Shown: one piece after another, positions 12,058 through 24,059 of the stretch
Layout: every line of letters begins with the position of its first letter
Position numbering within the stretch: the stretch's first letter is position 1
Assembly (NCBI GenBank): GCA_025331565.1
Contig: JAFREQ010000008.1
Coordinates: 5,456,001 to 5,520,000 of the forward strand
DNA from: Holacanthus passer
Lineage: Eukaryota > Chordata > Actinopteri > Pomacanthidae
Length of the DNA stretch: 64,000 nt
Reading direction: 5' to 3'
Notes under the pieces: generated by a model
What the model was told of the DNA's origin: nothing
Database searches by the model: none
The model's input: the letters and a program-made list of their open reading frames with translations, nothing else
Made by a program: the position numbers and the translations under genes

Positions 12058-15000
12058 CTATGATGTTGAAGGTGGATGTAATTTCCTGTACTTGCTCTGC
12101 ATCCAAACCCGGTGCATTGCAACTTTCTTTCCTCTGTTCACTTGAAGTCTTCTGTCCTCCAGATTCTGAATTTCTTCCAGTCCCGCATGGGAAAATAAAT
12201 CATGAACTTCTTCTGTAAAAATATTTACAATAACACTGTCAGTAATCAGGGTTATAGCCAAGATTTTTGAAATACTATGATCGTAAATCCAAGTCCCCTC
12301 TTTCTCAGATTGACCAGATTCAATCGTTTTATTTATTTAGTTAGCTGTTTGGATATAGTGTTTGTCGATTTCATTTCCCAACATGAAGGTCTAAATTCTA
12401 TTTTAAAGCATTTCGTTCACTGCCAGGAATACAATTCTGGTGGGGAAAATACTTTATTTATTTTTCATTCACCTAAAAATATTCATGCTTAAATATACAA
12501 TGTCAGCCTATTCCACTGGCCCCAGTCACCGCCTTCTACATGCCACCCATGTAGAATATAAACTCTCCTCAGGTTCCTAAAACCTCCACATTCCACACAA
12601 AGACACGATCCTAGTTTCCTCAATGGTCTCTACGGTCCTATCAGCAACTATTTACTCCATGTGGAAGAAAATGCAGATCTCATGGTTCAGAATTACCTTT
12701 AGTGAAAAAGTAGACGCAGGTTCCATCTCCACGTGTGTAGAAATTTTCAGATAAGCACTGTCCTGATGGTGAGAGATTAAAAGATGAAATGACTAAAAAA
12801 ATTAAATATATTAAATTGTCAAAAAAAAAAAAAACCCACACACACACACACACACAGATCTGCATCCAGAATACATAACAAATGAGGTCAAGCAGATAAA
12901 ATGGCTGTATTCAGGAGTGTGTTACTAGTTGCTCACCCTTCTTAAACCTGAGTTGTGAGAAGTCATATCTCCCATAATCACGGAAGAGGAACGTCCCTCC
13001 ATGTTTCAGGTACATAGATAATCTGTTCACAACTCCTTGAATTCTGTGAAGGAAATGTCAGTTAATGGAATAATAATGTTGTACAATAGGACTGCAGCTA
13101 ATGAATATCCAAGTAACTATGGACAAAATATGGACCATTACATGGGAAAATATGAATTAAGGCCTTAAAACATTTAAACAAGTAAAGTGCTGCAAGCTGA
13201 AAGTCTTGCATGTACAGCTAAGGTGCCAATGTAAGTGCATGAAAATATCCCATAATGCTTAAATCCCAAACCACTGAGCAGTTAACATGTTGTAATCAGA
13301 GACATAATACAGTTTTGGGTCGTGTAATGACATTCAAACACAGCCTCGGGAGAGTGAAGGTGGGTGTGGGTGTTATAGAGGTTGTGGAGGGGGGTCTGGC
13401 AGGTGAGAAATGATGTTAGGCTCTCCTTTGTCTCGTAACCTTGACCTACCGGTCTGGATGAATGGAGGAGAGCACAAAGACTGCCAGAATAACATCCAGG
13501 CTCTGTGGAGGGAAGGGAAACGAGGCCAGCTCCTCACAAATGTTATGCACAAAGGCATGGCAGACAGACTCGTCATAGTCTGGATGGTCCTACATGAGGA
13601 GAATAAAATAGGCTAACTGGGTAATAGTAGGGGAAAGCACATGTCCAAATGGCAGCTCAGATACAGATGTGATTAACCGATTAGTGTTTGCAGCCATCTG
13701 TAACATTTAATACTATTTTCAAAGTTCACAGGTATTAACACAACTGATTTATCTCTTCTCACTTGTCGTCATGTATCTATCATATTAAATGTGTCTTAAA
13801 TATTGCAAAGGCACTCCAACTTTGACCTCTGTGATCCCTCTGTAAGTGGCTGCTTATAAGGAATTTATGCACAGTATAATTTTGCACTTATTTTAAGTCA
13901 GGTTGATATGTGCATGCACAGTATTAATAATCCAATGAATATATAGTATATATAGTGACAGTAATCAATCTCAATCATGCAAACACAATTCAGTTACAAA
14001 CCTTCTTTTTCATCAAATATTACGAGTATTACTGTCTATACTGAGGCAATTTTATATATAATTTTTGAGTTTAAATGCAGTAAATCCATCTCCTCCTTTT
14101 CAAATGTTGGATGTCAATTATAGCTCAATAAAGAATATAATATAAATTTGACTCCCATTGTAAGACGACTGTAATTAGATAGCACATATTGCACATGTAA
14201 GAACATATTATTTACAATTATTTTCCATGAGACATTTTTTTTTATTGTGCAAAGATACAGTGTAAATTCTGTCTGAAGTATTTTTATTTAATGTTGTTAT
14301 GGTAAATGATATTTGTGATTTCTTATTTGTGTCTTATTTGGAGACCAAATTTCACACAGGCCTACAGAAGAATGTAAACTGTTTTAAGTGGAATTCATTA
14401 CTTCTAGTAAGACACATCTACAGTATTGTGTTCACTCTTGAACAGATGAACAGAGTTTAAAATGAGATGTTATTTGCTGAGCTGAAAATAAAAAAGATAC
14501 TTTACATTCAAATCATGTTGAAACCTGAGCAAAAATATCACATTATTCTCTTTTCAGCTGCTTCACGTATTAATTGATTTATTCAGCTGTAGCTGCGAGG
14601 TAGAGCTTTGAGTTATTCTGCAGTACTTTTAGGTATGCACACTGTGTGAGGGAACAATGGTATGAACTATAAAAATCTAATTTAAATCATTATTCTGGAA
14701 AGCTCAGCTTCACTATGAATGAATTAAATGTATTACTTCATCAAATGTTAATGTAACATTTCTAAATATTTTAGCATTTAGTCTATGATCTGGTGGATTT
14801 AATCATGATCGGATCACTGCTACTCTAAATACGACTCCAGCTTTGGTTGTTTGAAAATATAAGTGATATCAGTCAGTGTTGCTTTGAAGAATAATACAAT
14901 GCAATATATACTGTGCATGTTCATACAGAGTAATATTAGAAAAGCATACCTTGACCAGCTGAATGGCACATGGGGAGAAGTCACAACAGTATAAAAATGC

Positions 15001-17088
15001 ATCTGTGTCTCTGTGAAACAAGATTTTACTTTTATTTATTATTTCATTATCTTGAACTTGCAAAGTGATGTAGACATTCTACAAATCTACAAAACCAATT
15101 ACAAATGCAATCTCTGCCTTCCTGGAAAAAAACAAATAGGACAGGAAACAGGAAATGAAAGTGTTAAATGGTCACTTTGCCAAACTTAAATTAGACTCTT
15201 ATCTATTCTAATGTAGGAAGAACATGAAAGCCTGGCCCAGAAACGCTCCTTCCCACCACTGCTGGCAGGCTGATCAGCCCCTCACACTTGAACTAAAGCC
15301 TGAGGGGCAGTCTAATACCAGCAAAATGCTTCCTCTTGTCCTTCTTCACTGCCGTCTTTATCCAGAAACTGATTTTAGTGCTGGTATCTTGCCAGCTGTC
15401 TCAGTAAATTAAACAATTTCAGGGCCACCCTCCAGGAATCGTTTTCTAAAAGAAGCACAAGGGTTTTTTTATAGAAGATGTTCACTTTCATGGTAGGAGA
15501 GGAAAAGGTATAAAAAATATGATTAATGATTGCTGAATATCATTTAGCTGCTTTCATTGTCCTGGTATTGTTAGTGCTGGCTCACTGTCACACTGTTATG
15601 TCTTACTTCGACACCTGAATAGAACAGAGACATCATTAATGCTATTAGTAACACTGGTGATTTTCATGCTATGACAAGTCAAAATGTCTGCTGTGAAAAT
15701 GATCTATTAAGAAGTATTTCTATTTGACTCAGTTCTTACATTTGTTGCAGCTTGTATTTCAAATTCAGCATTATCATCAACTGACCTTTCCAAACTGCTG
15801 AAAAGTAGTCAATGTTTGATTAATTTGTATTTTAACAATACAAACAATATTTGCACACTTCATACTGTGGTATAAAGCCCCTGTCCACAGACCTTACATC
15901 ATACAGAATATTACATCATATCATTTATGATGAGCCACAGTTTTGTGCTAGTTGGGAATGTGAAGCTGAATAATATTATGGTGCATGCACTATAGCAATA
16001 AAATGGTAAATAATACAATCAATAATATTAATGGCACATAAATGGTTAAAATAAATGTACTATATAAGAAATATCTCAAAATATTTACTCACTTTATGGA
16101 TTTAACTATGGGAAATACACTGTTACCCACCCCACATCCAACCTGTGAAGAGAAAACGTTGTTTGTAATTAACAACTTACAGCTGAGTACTTTTTATATG
16201 ACAATTGTGTAATAGTCATGCAGCAACCGTGTGTGAACAGTTTGGAAAACCTCCAAGATCCTGAAAGATGCATGCTGGCCAGGGAAAGCAGTCGTCTGAA
16301 TGGGGGCTTCATCTTTCTCTGGTGCTGCTCCTTGACAGGACTCCTGATGACTAGAGGTGTGCTGGTGTGTCGGGCTGTTGTGTTGCTGGTGGCTGGTCTC
16401 TACATCTGTGCTGGAGTCAGCAGGTTGTGGGCGTGCTGGCTGCTGATCACCCAGACACCTGTTTGAGGCTCGACTTTTTGCACCTGAAGGAAGCAGTTCT
16501 GGGAATTCTAAAAACAGCCACTTGCGATCTTTAAAGAACTTATCCTGGTGCCTCCCATAAAACTTGTCCCAATATTGGCAAGCGTCCGTGTCAAATTTCC
16601 CTGTGTGGAGGAGATTTAGGAATATTATATAATATAAGGTTTACCTGCCATGTACTTCCAATCAAATCTTACTTGGACGATTTTTTTGAGGGAATACATT
16701 CCTACCTTGTTCCTTTAAAGGAATTTGTACACAGGAATTTTCTTCTGCCTTCTGCCGTGCATTTTCTTTATCCTCTTCTGTCCATTGTACATGATCCCTG
16801 AAATATAAAGCATTACAAGAGCAAATTATGATACATCTGTTCAACTACAGTAAGTCACAAATTCATAACTATAACATATAAATCAACTGTTGTGTTCTGA
16901 AGTTGATCAGAAAGCTCACTGCAGCACATCACCGACCACATGTTGTGCTTAAAGATGTCATCAGGGTTGGTCAAAATCCGTGAACCCAGTGGAGCTGAAG
17001 GTCTTTCTCCTGTGTTCTTTGATCTTGATGACAATCTGCTGAAAACTTTAGCCACTTTGGCTACAGAGGAGCTCCGCAGTGTATGCAT
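12058..17088 (-). CDS. mettl8: METTL8 mitochondrial tRNA 3-methylcytidine methyltransferase
   Basis: SAM-dependent methyltransferase; in mammals METTL8 makes m3C32 in mitochondrial tRNA-Thr and tRNA-Ser. Nine coding exons on the minus strand: 16937-17088 (ATG 17088-17086; the exon begins at 17093, five bases upstream), 16706-16797, 16251-16600, 16093-16142, 14950-15010, 13450-13589, 12937-13043, 12697-12762 and 12058-12212 (stop at 12058). Lengths sum to 1173 nt, 390 residues, in frame throughout. The N-terminus is basic with no acidic residue in the first 26 positions (MHTLRSSSVAKVAKVF), as expected of a mitochondrial presequence. Visible motifs are KFDTDACQYWDKFY, FFKDRKWLF, SAM motif I (LEVGCGVGNS), DVILAVFVLSSIHPDR, FRDYGRYD and the C-terminal DRRLQVNRGK. 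The large 350-nt exon carries a polar, poorly conserved linker. METTL2 is the alternative; the presequence and synteny favour METTL8. The 5' non-coding exon was not located. Confidence 0.94.
12821..12856. repeat. A-run followed by (CA)n microsatellite
   Basis: A run of 14 A is followed by about ten CA units within a mettl8 intron, 60 to 90 bases beyond the acceptor side of the exon at 12697-12762. Confidence 0.9.
13590..14949 (-). other. mettl8 intron, AT-rich
   Basis: AT-rich intron of 1.4 kb between exons 14950-15010 and 13450-13589. I see no exon, RNA gene or recognisable repeat. The next intron (15011-16092) is similar. Confidence 0.6.
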
Positions 17089-17093
17089 TTACT

Positions 17094-18729
17094 CTGTAAA
17101 ATGGAGGAATAGTTGAAAACATTTGACAATGCTTTGACAGCCCACCTACTCACCTAGACTCATGAGAGGTGCAGATGTTTAATGCTAACAAAATAATTGC
17201 TTTACTCTTCTAAGGATATTTTGCTATTTTTTATTTTCTGCTGAATCATCAACATCTTTATATATTTTTTCTTTTTATGTTTTCCTTTTTCACAAGTATT
17301 TTATTTTCAGGAACAATTTTCAGTTCCATATAAATCCATTCAAACAAAGATTATTAAATTATAAAGACCAAGGCTTATAAATGACACATTTTACATAATG
17401 TCTTTAATTGCATAATTTAAAAGATAAGACAAAGGTCACTGTGTGCTCAGTTAAGAAATTGCCCTAAGAGCAGCATTTTGTGTTCTTTTGTGAACTTGGT
17501 GTGACCTAAGGAGTTGCTATTTTTAAAAATAAAATCCTGATTTGTTATGGTTACAAATTGTGGGCATATTTCTAATTCCCTCAGTGATTCAGATAGAACG
17601 AGGTTATGATATGAAGTAAAAATAAAACAGCAGGTTTCTAAAAGTAACAATCAACAAGATATTATGAAAAGCAACTGCTGAAGCATCCAACATGCAAACA
17701 TGATCACTGTTCACTTTATGGCATATTTTACTTCGATATGAGGACAAAATGTCTTTAAAAGCTGCACAGAGTGATACAGTGTTATGCGAGAGGAGATGGT
17801 CACAAACATTGAGAGGAGTCTGTTCCAGATCACAGATCTTTTAACGACAACTCTGTTAACCTCATGACCCACTGACCGCCTGTGTGTCGATTAGTACAAA
17901 CTCATGTTTTGTTCAAAACCACACAAATGTATTTCAAAGTCTAGAGTCGATCCAAAAGGTTTCTAAAAGGCAACAAATGTCAGGCTAAATTTTGAGAAAA
18001 CGTGAATAAAATGATGCACAGTACATCTGGAATATTTTCATTTGATGCCACAGTGCAGCCAAAAACATGGAGGGTTTGGCTTCAATATTTCAGTCAATGT
18101 AAACAACATATAGCTTCAACGAGGCTGGAACAAGCCAATGCAGAATATATACAAAATAAGATATTTTTTTCCAACCTTAAAGCTACTTAGGGGGAAATAA
18201 AAAGAGGTTGAGAGGTTGTTTATCATGATGTATCGTCAATGACGCAACAGTCGAGAAGAGGGCGCTAACGTTCTAAACCGGATGCTGTGTGCCTCATTTC
18301 TTAAGTAGAAGAAGACGAACGTGAGGACTACAAAAATGGAGCGGGTGAGGGCAGCTAGCATTGGCAGCTAACTAATGCCACACTGGTCAACATGCGGCAT
18401 TATGCTAACTTATTACTACCGATATAACTGATATGTTTATCACCCCCGGATCAACTGACGTTATATGTAAAGAACGAGGCAGGACTTTTGAACGAAGTAA
18501 ACGAGATATCGAGGTAGCTCAACAGTGCTAACTGTAGTTATGCTAGCTGCTAACTTTTAGCTACATTCAAAGCAACAGAGGAGGTTCAGCGGTCTCTCAA
18601 AGATGGAGCTCACTGCGGGTTTCTAACGCTATCGGAACTATTACCTGGCTCAGGTCCGGGTCAGCTCGGGTTGTTGTCTCTTGTCATGCTACCACACAGT
18701 TCTCCTGTAGATTTAAGTGTCGCCTGCTG
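17094..18729. promoter_or_regulatory. Head-to-head promoter interval between mettl8 and dcaf17
   Basis: Start codons of the two divergent genes are 1.64 kb apart. The left 1.1 kb is AT-rich with no clear exon. From about 18240 the sequence becomes CpG-richer, with GCTAACGTT at 18264-18272 and several GCTAGC/GCTAAC words between 18352 and 18562. Short upstream open frames begin at ATG 18336 (11 codons, ending 18371) and ATG 18603. A non-coding mettl8 first exon should lie here, but no donor on the minus strand is convincing. Confidence 0.45.
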
Positions 18730-21700
18730 ATGGCGCTGTTCAGGAGAAAAAGGACCGTGAACGCCACTGAGCTGTTGAACCGGAGGAGGACTGGAGGGAT
18801 CAGGGATGCTGGGACCATCAGACTCAACATGAAGGTCCTCAGATCTCTCCTCCTCCAGGTGATGAAAAAATCTACTGTAACTAACTGGATTCAGTTAATG
18901 TTTTACTAATATCTTCTTTATCATTGTCACATTGTAGGACAACAGGGATTTTATTAAAGTGTGGAGCAAGACTTCAAAATCCACAATAACCTATGAGAAT
19001 GGTAAAATCTACTTTGAAAATTACCTGAGCTGTTACAGCTGGTGAGTATGAATAATTAACTTGATTTATTTTCAGTCTTTAGCATACATATAATACAAAT
19101 TAATACCTTGGAGCTACAGATAAAGCATTAAAATTGGCATACACAGGTCACATAATACAGGAGTCAAGACGTGCACAGTTTTTATCCATCTCTGAAGAAA
19201 TGCAGATTATTTCTATATTAAATGAAAACAATAAAGCCAAACCATAATTTCATCTAAATCTCAGTGATGAAAGATTGCCTTGATGGCAGGCCTTTTTAAA
19301 TTTTTATTAATTTTATTAATGTCATCTACCAAATTAAAATTAGCACATTTTGATAAGAACAATGTGAAATATCAGTGTATTTTGTCATGATGTTAGTGGA
19401 TATAAAAGAAATGTATATAGGGACACTGACAAAAGAATGAAAGGTTTATATTCTGACACACTGAGTGATTAAATCTTCTGGTTTCAGTGTTCATTCAGAG
19501 CCTCAAGTTCTATACAAATTACCTAAGAGGTCTACATTGGAGAAATTTGAAGACGCCTTGCTGTGTCAGAGCCCACTTGTAAGTGAAATGAAAAAACATT
19601 TTTTTGATTGATGCTGAACTGGATTTTAACAACCTGGGTTGACATTGTTGTTTCATTTGTCTTTTGTACAGGACAAAACATTAGCTTCCCCCTCTGATCA
19701 TAAACCCAGCCTCTTTGCTTTGACAGCCAATAACTGGCTGTATCGCCTTTCAGCTGAAACGGGAGAAGAGCTACAGAGTGTTTACCTCTCTCCAAAACAT
19801 AAGTTCAGGTATTGTCAGGTATTGAGTTCTCTGGACTTTGAGTGGAGATTAATACATTTATTTTCCATTTTAGTTCATTAAAAAAATCACGTTACTCTGT
19901 GTTGTTTTTTGTAGGTATCTTGGCTGGGATGTTTCTCAAGAGATGTTTTATGTTAAATCTGTTCAAAACAAAGAAACCTCTTTAGCACGACAGGTAAGAT
20001 CAGCCTGTTTCCTTTCATAAGTATTCTGTCCTGTTGTATAGTGACAGGACACTTGATAAAGGGTAACAAAGCCTACAATCTTGCTGTGCATGGAATTTCT
20101 TCAGTTCATGAATTTTGATAGGTGTATTGCATAAATAAAGAAAAATAAATGAGTCAGTCAAGGAATTTCGGTATGTGATACTTGTCCCAGGGCGGCATCT
20201 CTGATGTGGAGAAGAGATGACAGAATTTAATTTTGTTTTTGTTTTTTTAATTTATAGGCAGGTATCACTCAGAATACAGTGATGCACCTGGCCATCTTTC
20301 ATGTTTTGCCCTTGCAAATTGTGGGCATTTTGGAGATCAACAAAAAGGTATGCAGATTTTTCTTGAAGTTTATTAAATTGTTCACATGTGCCTGCAGGAG
20401 TGATGTGTTATTATTAAAATGTAAATCTTATTCTTTCAGGTATTTGGAAATGGGGTTACAGATGTTGTTCTGTCTCAAGGTGTCCTTGTGGTGTCTTACA
20501 GCAACAAGTCAGTGAAGCTGTACAGCTTTGAGCACATTGTCCAAAGGGTATGTATGATTTGTATTCTGAAAGATTTCTCTGCACAATATTTTGTTAATCA
20601 GACTTTCAAATGTTGTATGAGGAATACATTTGTTGAAAATTATGTAGCTGTGAATATTTACATATTCACTGTTTTATTATTCATCTGGCTCATGTTGCTG
20701 CTTATTTCTCTGTGTATCTTAACTTACATTAACATTTTCTTTATTTTCAGTACTTGACAGAGAAGTTAACACTTGGAAAGCAGAGTTCACTTCTTGGAGG
20801 CAAAACAGTGGGAGATGTTCCATTTGGCATTCCAGTAAATATCCAGATCACAGGTGAGTCCAGCCCTGTGGTATCTTTGTGTTCAAGACTGTAGCAGACC
20901 TACTTGGCCACTGTGAACAGGAATATTTTTCATTACAAAGTAAAACAGGTTGTTATTCTTATTGCACAGATTGCCCTCCAGTGCTTTTTGAAGTGTCATG
21001 CTCTAATAACAGTATCCAGATTGGAGGCTACCCATGGCACTTCATCTACACACCACCATATAAACGTCACAAGGGGTCTCACCACATATGTTCACTCAAG
21101 GACAGCACTCTGGTAAGTTTAATAAATCCTCTTTAACCATACAGTATGACATGACATTTCAATAATTTTTTGGTCATTTTACAAAATGTACCGTGTGCGT
21201 GACCATAATCAATTGTGTGTCAAAGACAGAATGAGTAGGAGTTGTCCCTTCCTGTTACATGTTATAATGTGCTGTTGACCCCTCCTTCCTGTCTCAACAA
21301 CACCAGAAGTACATACCCACTGACCACGGTTGCCAGAACACCGCCCACTGTACCACCTACAGCCCTCACATCTGCGTCCTGTTATTGGCTGTGGGCTACA
21401 CACCCACTTCCCAAACACTGACACCCAAAAATTTCCCAAACACAGCGAAATAAGAAAACACAGGCACAGAGCACAGTCTCTGCAGATACAGACACTGCCA
21501 CACACTTCTAGTGGGTCAGAAGTGATGATTGAGAGGGATTATTTTTGTATGAGTCTAGACATTGTTTTTTTAGGAAAATCCTACTTATTCTGTCTTTAGC
21601 TGCCACCAAATTGGCAAGAGCCTATTGAAAGTGTCAGGGTAAGTGGGGCCACAGATGTTTGTGACAGTCTTTGTAATCAGCTGCTGGACAGAGCAGGACA

Positions 21701-23806
21701 AAACCAAACCTGTAATCACTATTCAAAACCCCACAAAATGGTTCAACTACTTTTGTGCAGATCCTTACATGTGCAACACGAGCTTCTCTGTATTTTTTCA
21801 AGATTACTCCGGATTAAGCTTCTATGACGACGCTGCTCACAGACAGACAACTGAAAAGCGTTAAATCACATTCAAGACGCCACAGTTTCCAAAACACAAG
21901 AAACCGCAGTTTTGTTTTCCCCGATCAACATGTTGTGCCTGAGATACTGGTAAAAACACTGCACATACTTACAGTCTAAAAGAGAAATATATTTGCAGTA
22001 TAAAGCTCTTTGACGCTCTAAAGCTGCACAAAAGGATTTTACTCAACCACCTTTTTCACTCTGTAGTGGTTAAGCTGCAAACTAACAATAGAGTTTGGAT
22101 GGAGTATCTCATTTATAAGTCAAGTGCTGCCTTTTCTACAATGTTGAGTGCAAGTTGTTTATGTTTTACAGATTTTGAAGCACAAATCCAATGGCACATC
22201 AGCATTGCAAGAAAAAATAGTTATACAAACTACAAATAGTACTACTACAAATAGTTATGTGCTCCTGGTATTATGTGTAGTTTGCTATGCAATTAATAAT
22301 GCATGTCCTTCTTACTGAGTTAATGGGATACTTTTTGTCATTTAGGCAACAAATGGAATACAAAACATGGACTGCTGCTCTCTAGAGAGTGATGGGATCT
22401 TCTTCCACCCCGATGACTCAGGAAGAATCATTCATGTTGGACCCACCATCGTAAAGTGAGTACTGGGGTCAGCCTTTACATAGCAAAATGAAGACTGCAA
22501 GGAAAAAGGGTTTAATATCTGTGGTGTAGAGGCAAATATACCAAAACAAAGGAATCAATTCTTGTTGGATAAAGGTTTAAGCTTCACAAGATGTTTTTTC
22601 TTAGCCTCTGTCACAAAAGGCAAACATGTTCTGCAGAGCATATAGGTACATTTTTCCAGTATATTTTCTTATCGTACTGGACATGTTTGATAAGAATATT
22701 TCTCTCTTTTCCCAAGTGTCCTAAAGATCCTTGGTGAACTCAACAGTAGCTTGCCATCAAAGGTAGTTGAGGATTTCTCAATGGCAACCTGTCGAAACAA
22801 CACCGTAAGTGCTTATTTACCTACTAGGCCTACTATGAGCTGTCACTACAGACTTAGTCTACCTTGATCATGAATTAGCCTCATGTACTGTATGTATCAC
22901 ATGTTCACTGTGGGAAATCAAATGTGATAACTCTGTCTACACAGTAAAATGTATTGCTTCTACTTTCCATCTACTGCAGCCTGCATCACAAGTCACTGTC
23001 ACGTCATCAGGCCGCACCGTGAAGAGAAGACTTCATCAGCTGGATGATGACCCAGATCAAGAGGTACCAAAGTGATTATGTATCTCTGTAAAGAAAATAC
23101 TTACTGTGGCGTTTAAAAAAAAACAAACAAACATGTACAAGCAATCAGTAGGGTCCAAGTAAATTATATAGTTGAACGTAGTGTAGCCAGCAAACCCAGT
23201 CTCACCCGTCTAAACCAATAATTAATTAATCCTATTAACAAGAATTGTCATTGTATTCAAAGCCTGATCTAGCTTCATCTTCCCTCCACTGTTACACTGG
23301 TTGATGTGTTTCTTCAACACTGTTTTATTTTGAGTCGGCCCCACATACGCTGCCCCTCTGTAAATACTCACTCAGATAATCTCCTCCTGTTTACTCTTTA
23401 ACACTGCACAGCTTTTGTGATGAGGAGTTCACAACAATAAGCCTTTTAATTTCACAGACCTTCCGTATGGTGGAATATGAGGATGAGCTGGACCTTTTGG
23501 CAGTAGTGGTCACAAACGGTGAGGAGGGAGAGGGACGAGCCCACATCCAACTGCATGACAACCAGAGCGGACAGTTACTGCGAACGGTTGATCTGGTTGA
23601 ACCATGGGATGAGGTGAGTGACTCAACATGACTGTACCAACACTAAGCTCAATTGTTCCTATGTATGGATTCATGTGTGCTCTTGTCTTTTGTTTCAGAC
23701 TTATCGACATGAGCTGTTCTTCGACAAAGACACAATTGTTCACATTGAACAAAAGAACACCAACTTCTGCTGCCATGTCTACAAACTTAAGGGTGCTAAA
23801 AAATAA
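18730..23806 (+). CDS. dcaf17: DDB1- and CUL4-associated factor 17
   Basis: Substrate-receptor candidate for CUL4-DDB1 ubiquitin ligases, nucleolar in mammals; human loss causes Woodhouse-Sakati syndrome. Exons: 18730-18858, 18938-19041, 19488-19578, 19672-19808, 19915-19993, 20258-20347, 20440-20547, 20751-20853, 20970-21112, 22346-22455, 22717-22804, 22980-23063, 23458-23613 and 23699-23806 (TAA). Total 1530 nt, 509 residues, close to the human 520. Frame closes at every junction. Diagnostic stretches are ITYENGKIYFENY, LFALTANNWLYRLSAETG, VVGILEINKK-like IVGILEINKK, FGIPVNIQIT, IQIGGYPWHFI, QNMDCCSLESDGIFFHPDDS, GRIIHVGP, LDDDPDQETF and VEYEDELDLLAVV. The frame is open upstream of the ATG to a stop at 18544, but there is no ATG in it. 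A further in-frame 39-nt segment (21600-21638) may be an optional exon. Confidence 0.94.
21600..21638 (+). other. Candidate 39-nt microexon of dcaf17
   Basis: Lies between dcaf17 exons ending 21112 and starting 22346. It has a pyrimidine-rich acceptor (TCTGTCTTTAG) and a strong donor (AGG then GTAAGT). It is exactly 13 codons, phase 0 at both ends, and matches the phase-0 flanking exons. It would insert LPPNWQEPIESVR after DSTL. The human protein as I recall it has no such insertion, so it is at most a lineage-specific cassette. Confidence 0.4.
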
Positions 23807-24042
23807 GTGGCACAAAAGTTAATGAAACTCCTGGAAAGCCTTTTACTTTTAAAGCTTATGTACATATATATTTCCAAATTGTGTTTTTGTACAACTTTTC
23901 TGTAAAACTCATAATGCTGTTTTACACCTGCGGATCATTTTGTAATTATTTTTTTATGTGAATTACACTTGATAATCAAGTGTCTGCACTGTTTTAACCA
24001 TGTTCTGTCTCACCTGTGAACATTTTTTGCTGTTTCTCTTAA

Positions 24043-24048
24043 ATTAAA
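24043..24048 (+). terminator. Putative dcaf17 poly(A) signal (ATTAAA)
   Basis: ATTAAA 237 bases past the dcaf17 stop, followed by a T-rich TGTTGTATTTTT element. Confidence 0.5.
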
Positions 24049-24059
24049 ATGTTGTATTT

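Noticed and set aside
18173..18300. mettl8 non-coding first exon on the minus strand
   Set aside because: Several weak GT donors are possible but none is convincing, so no exon was called.
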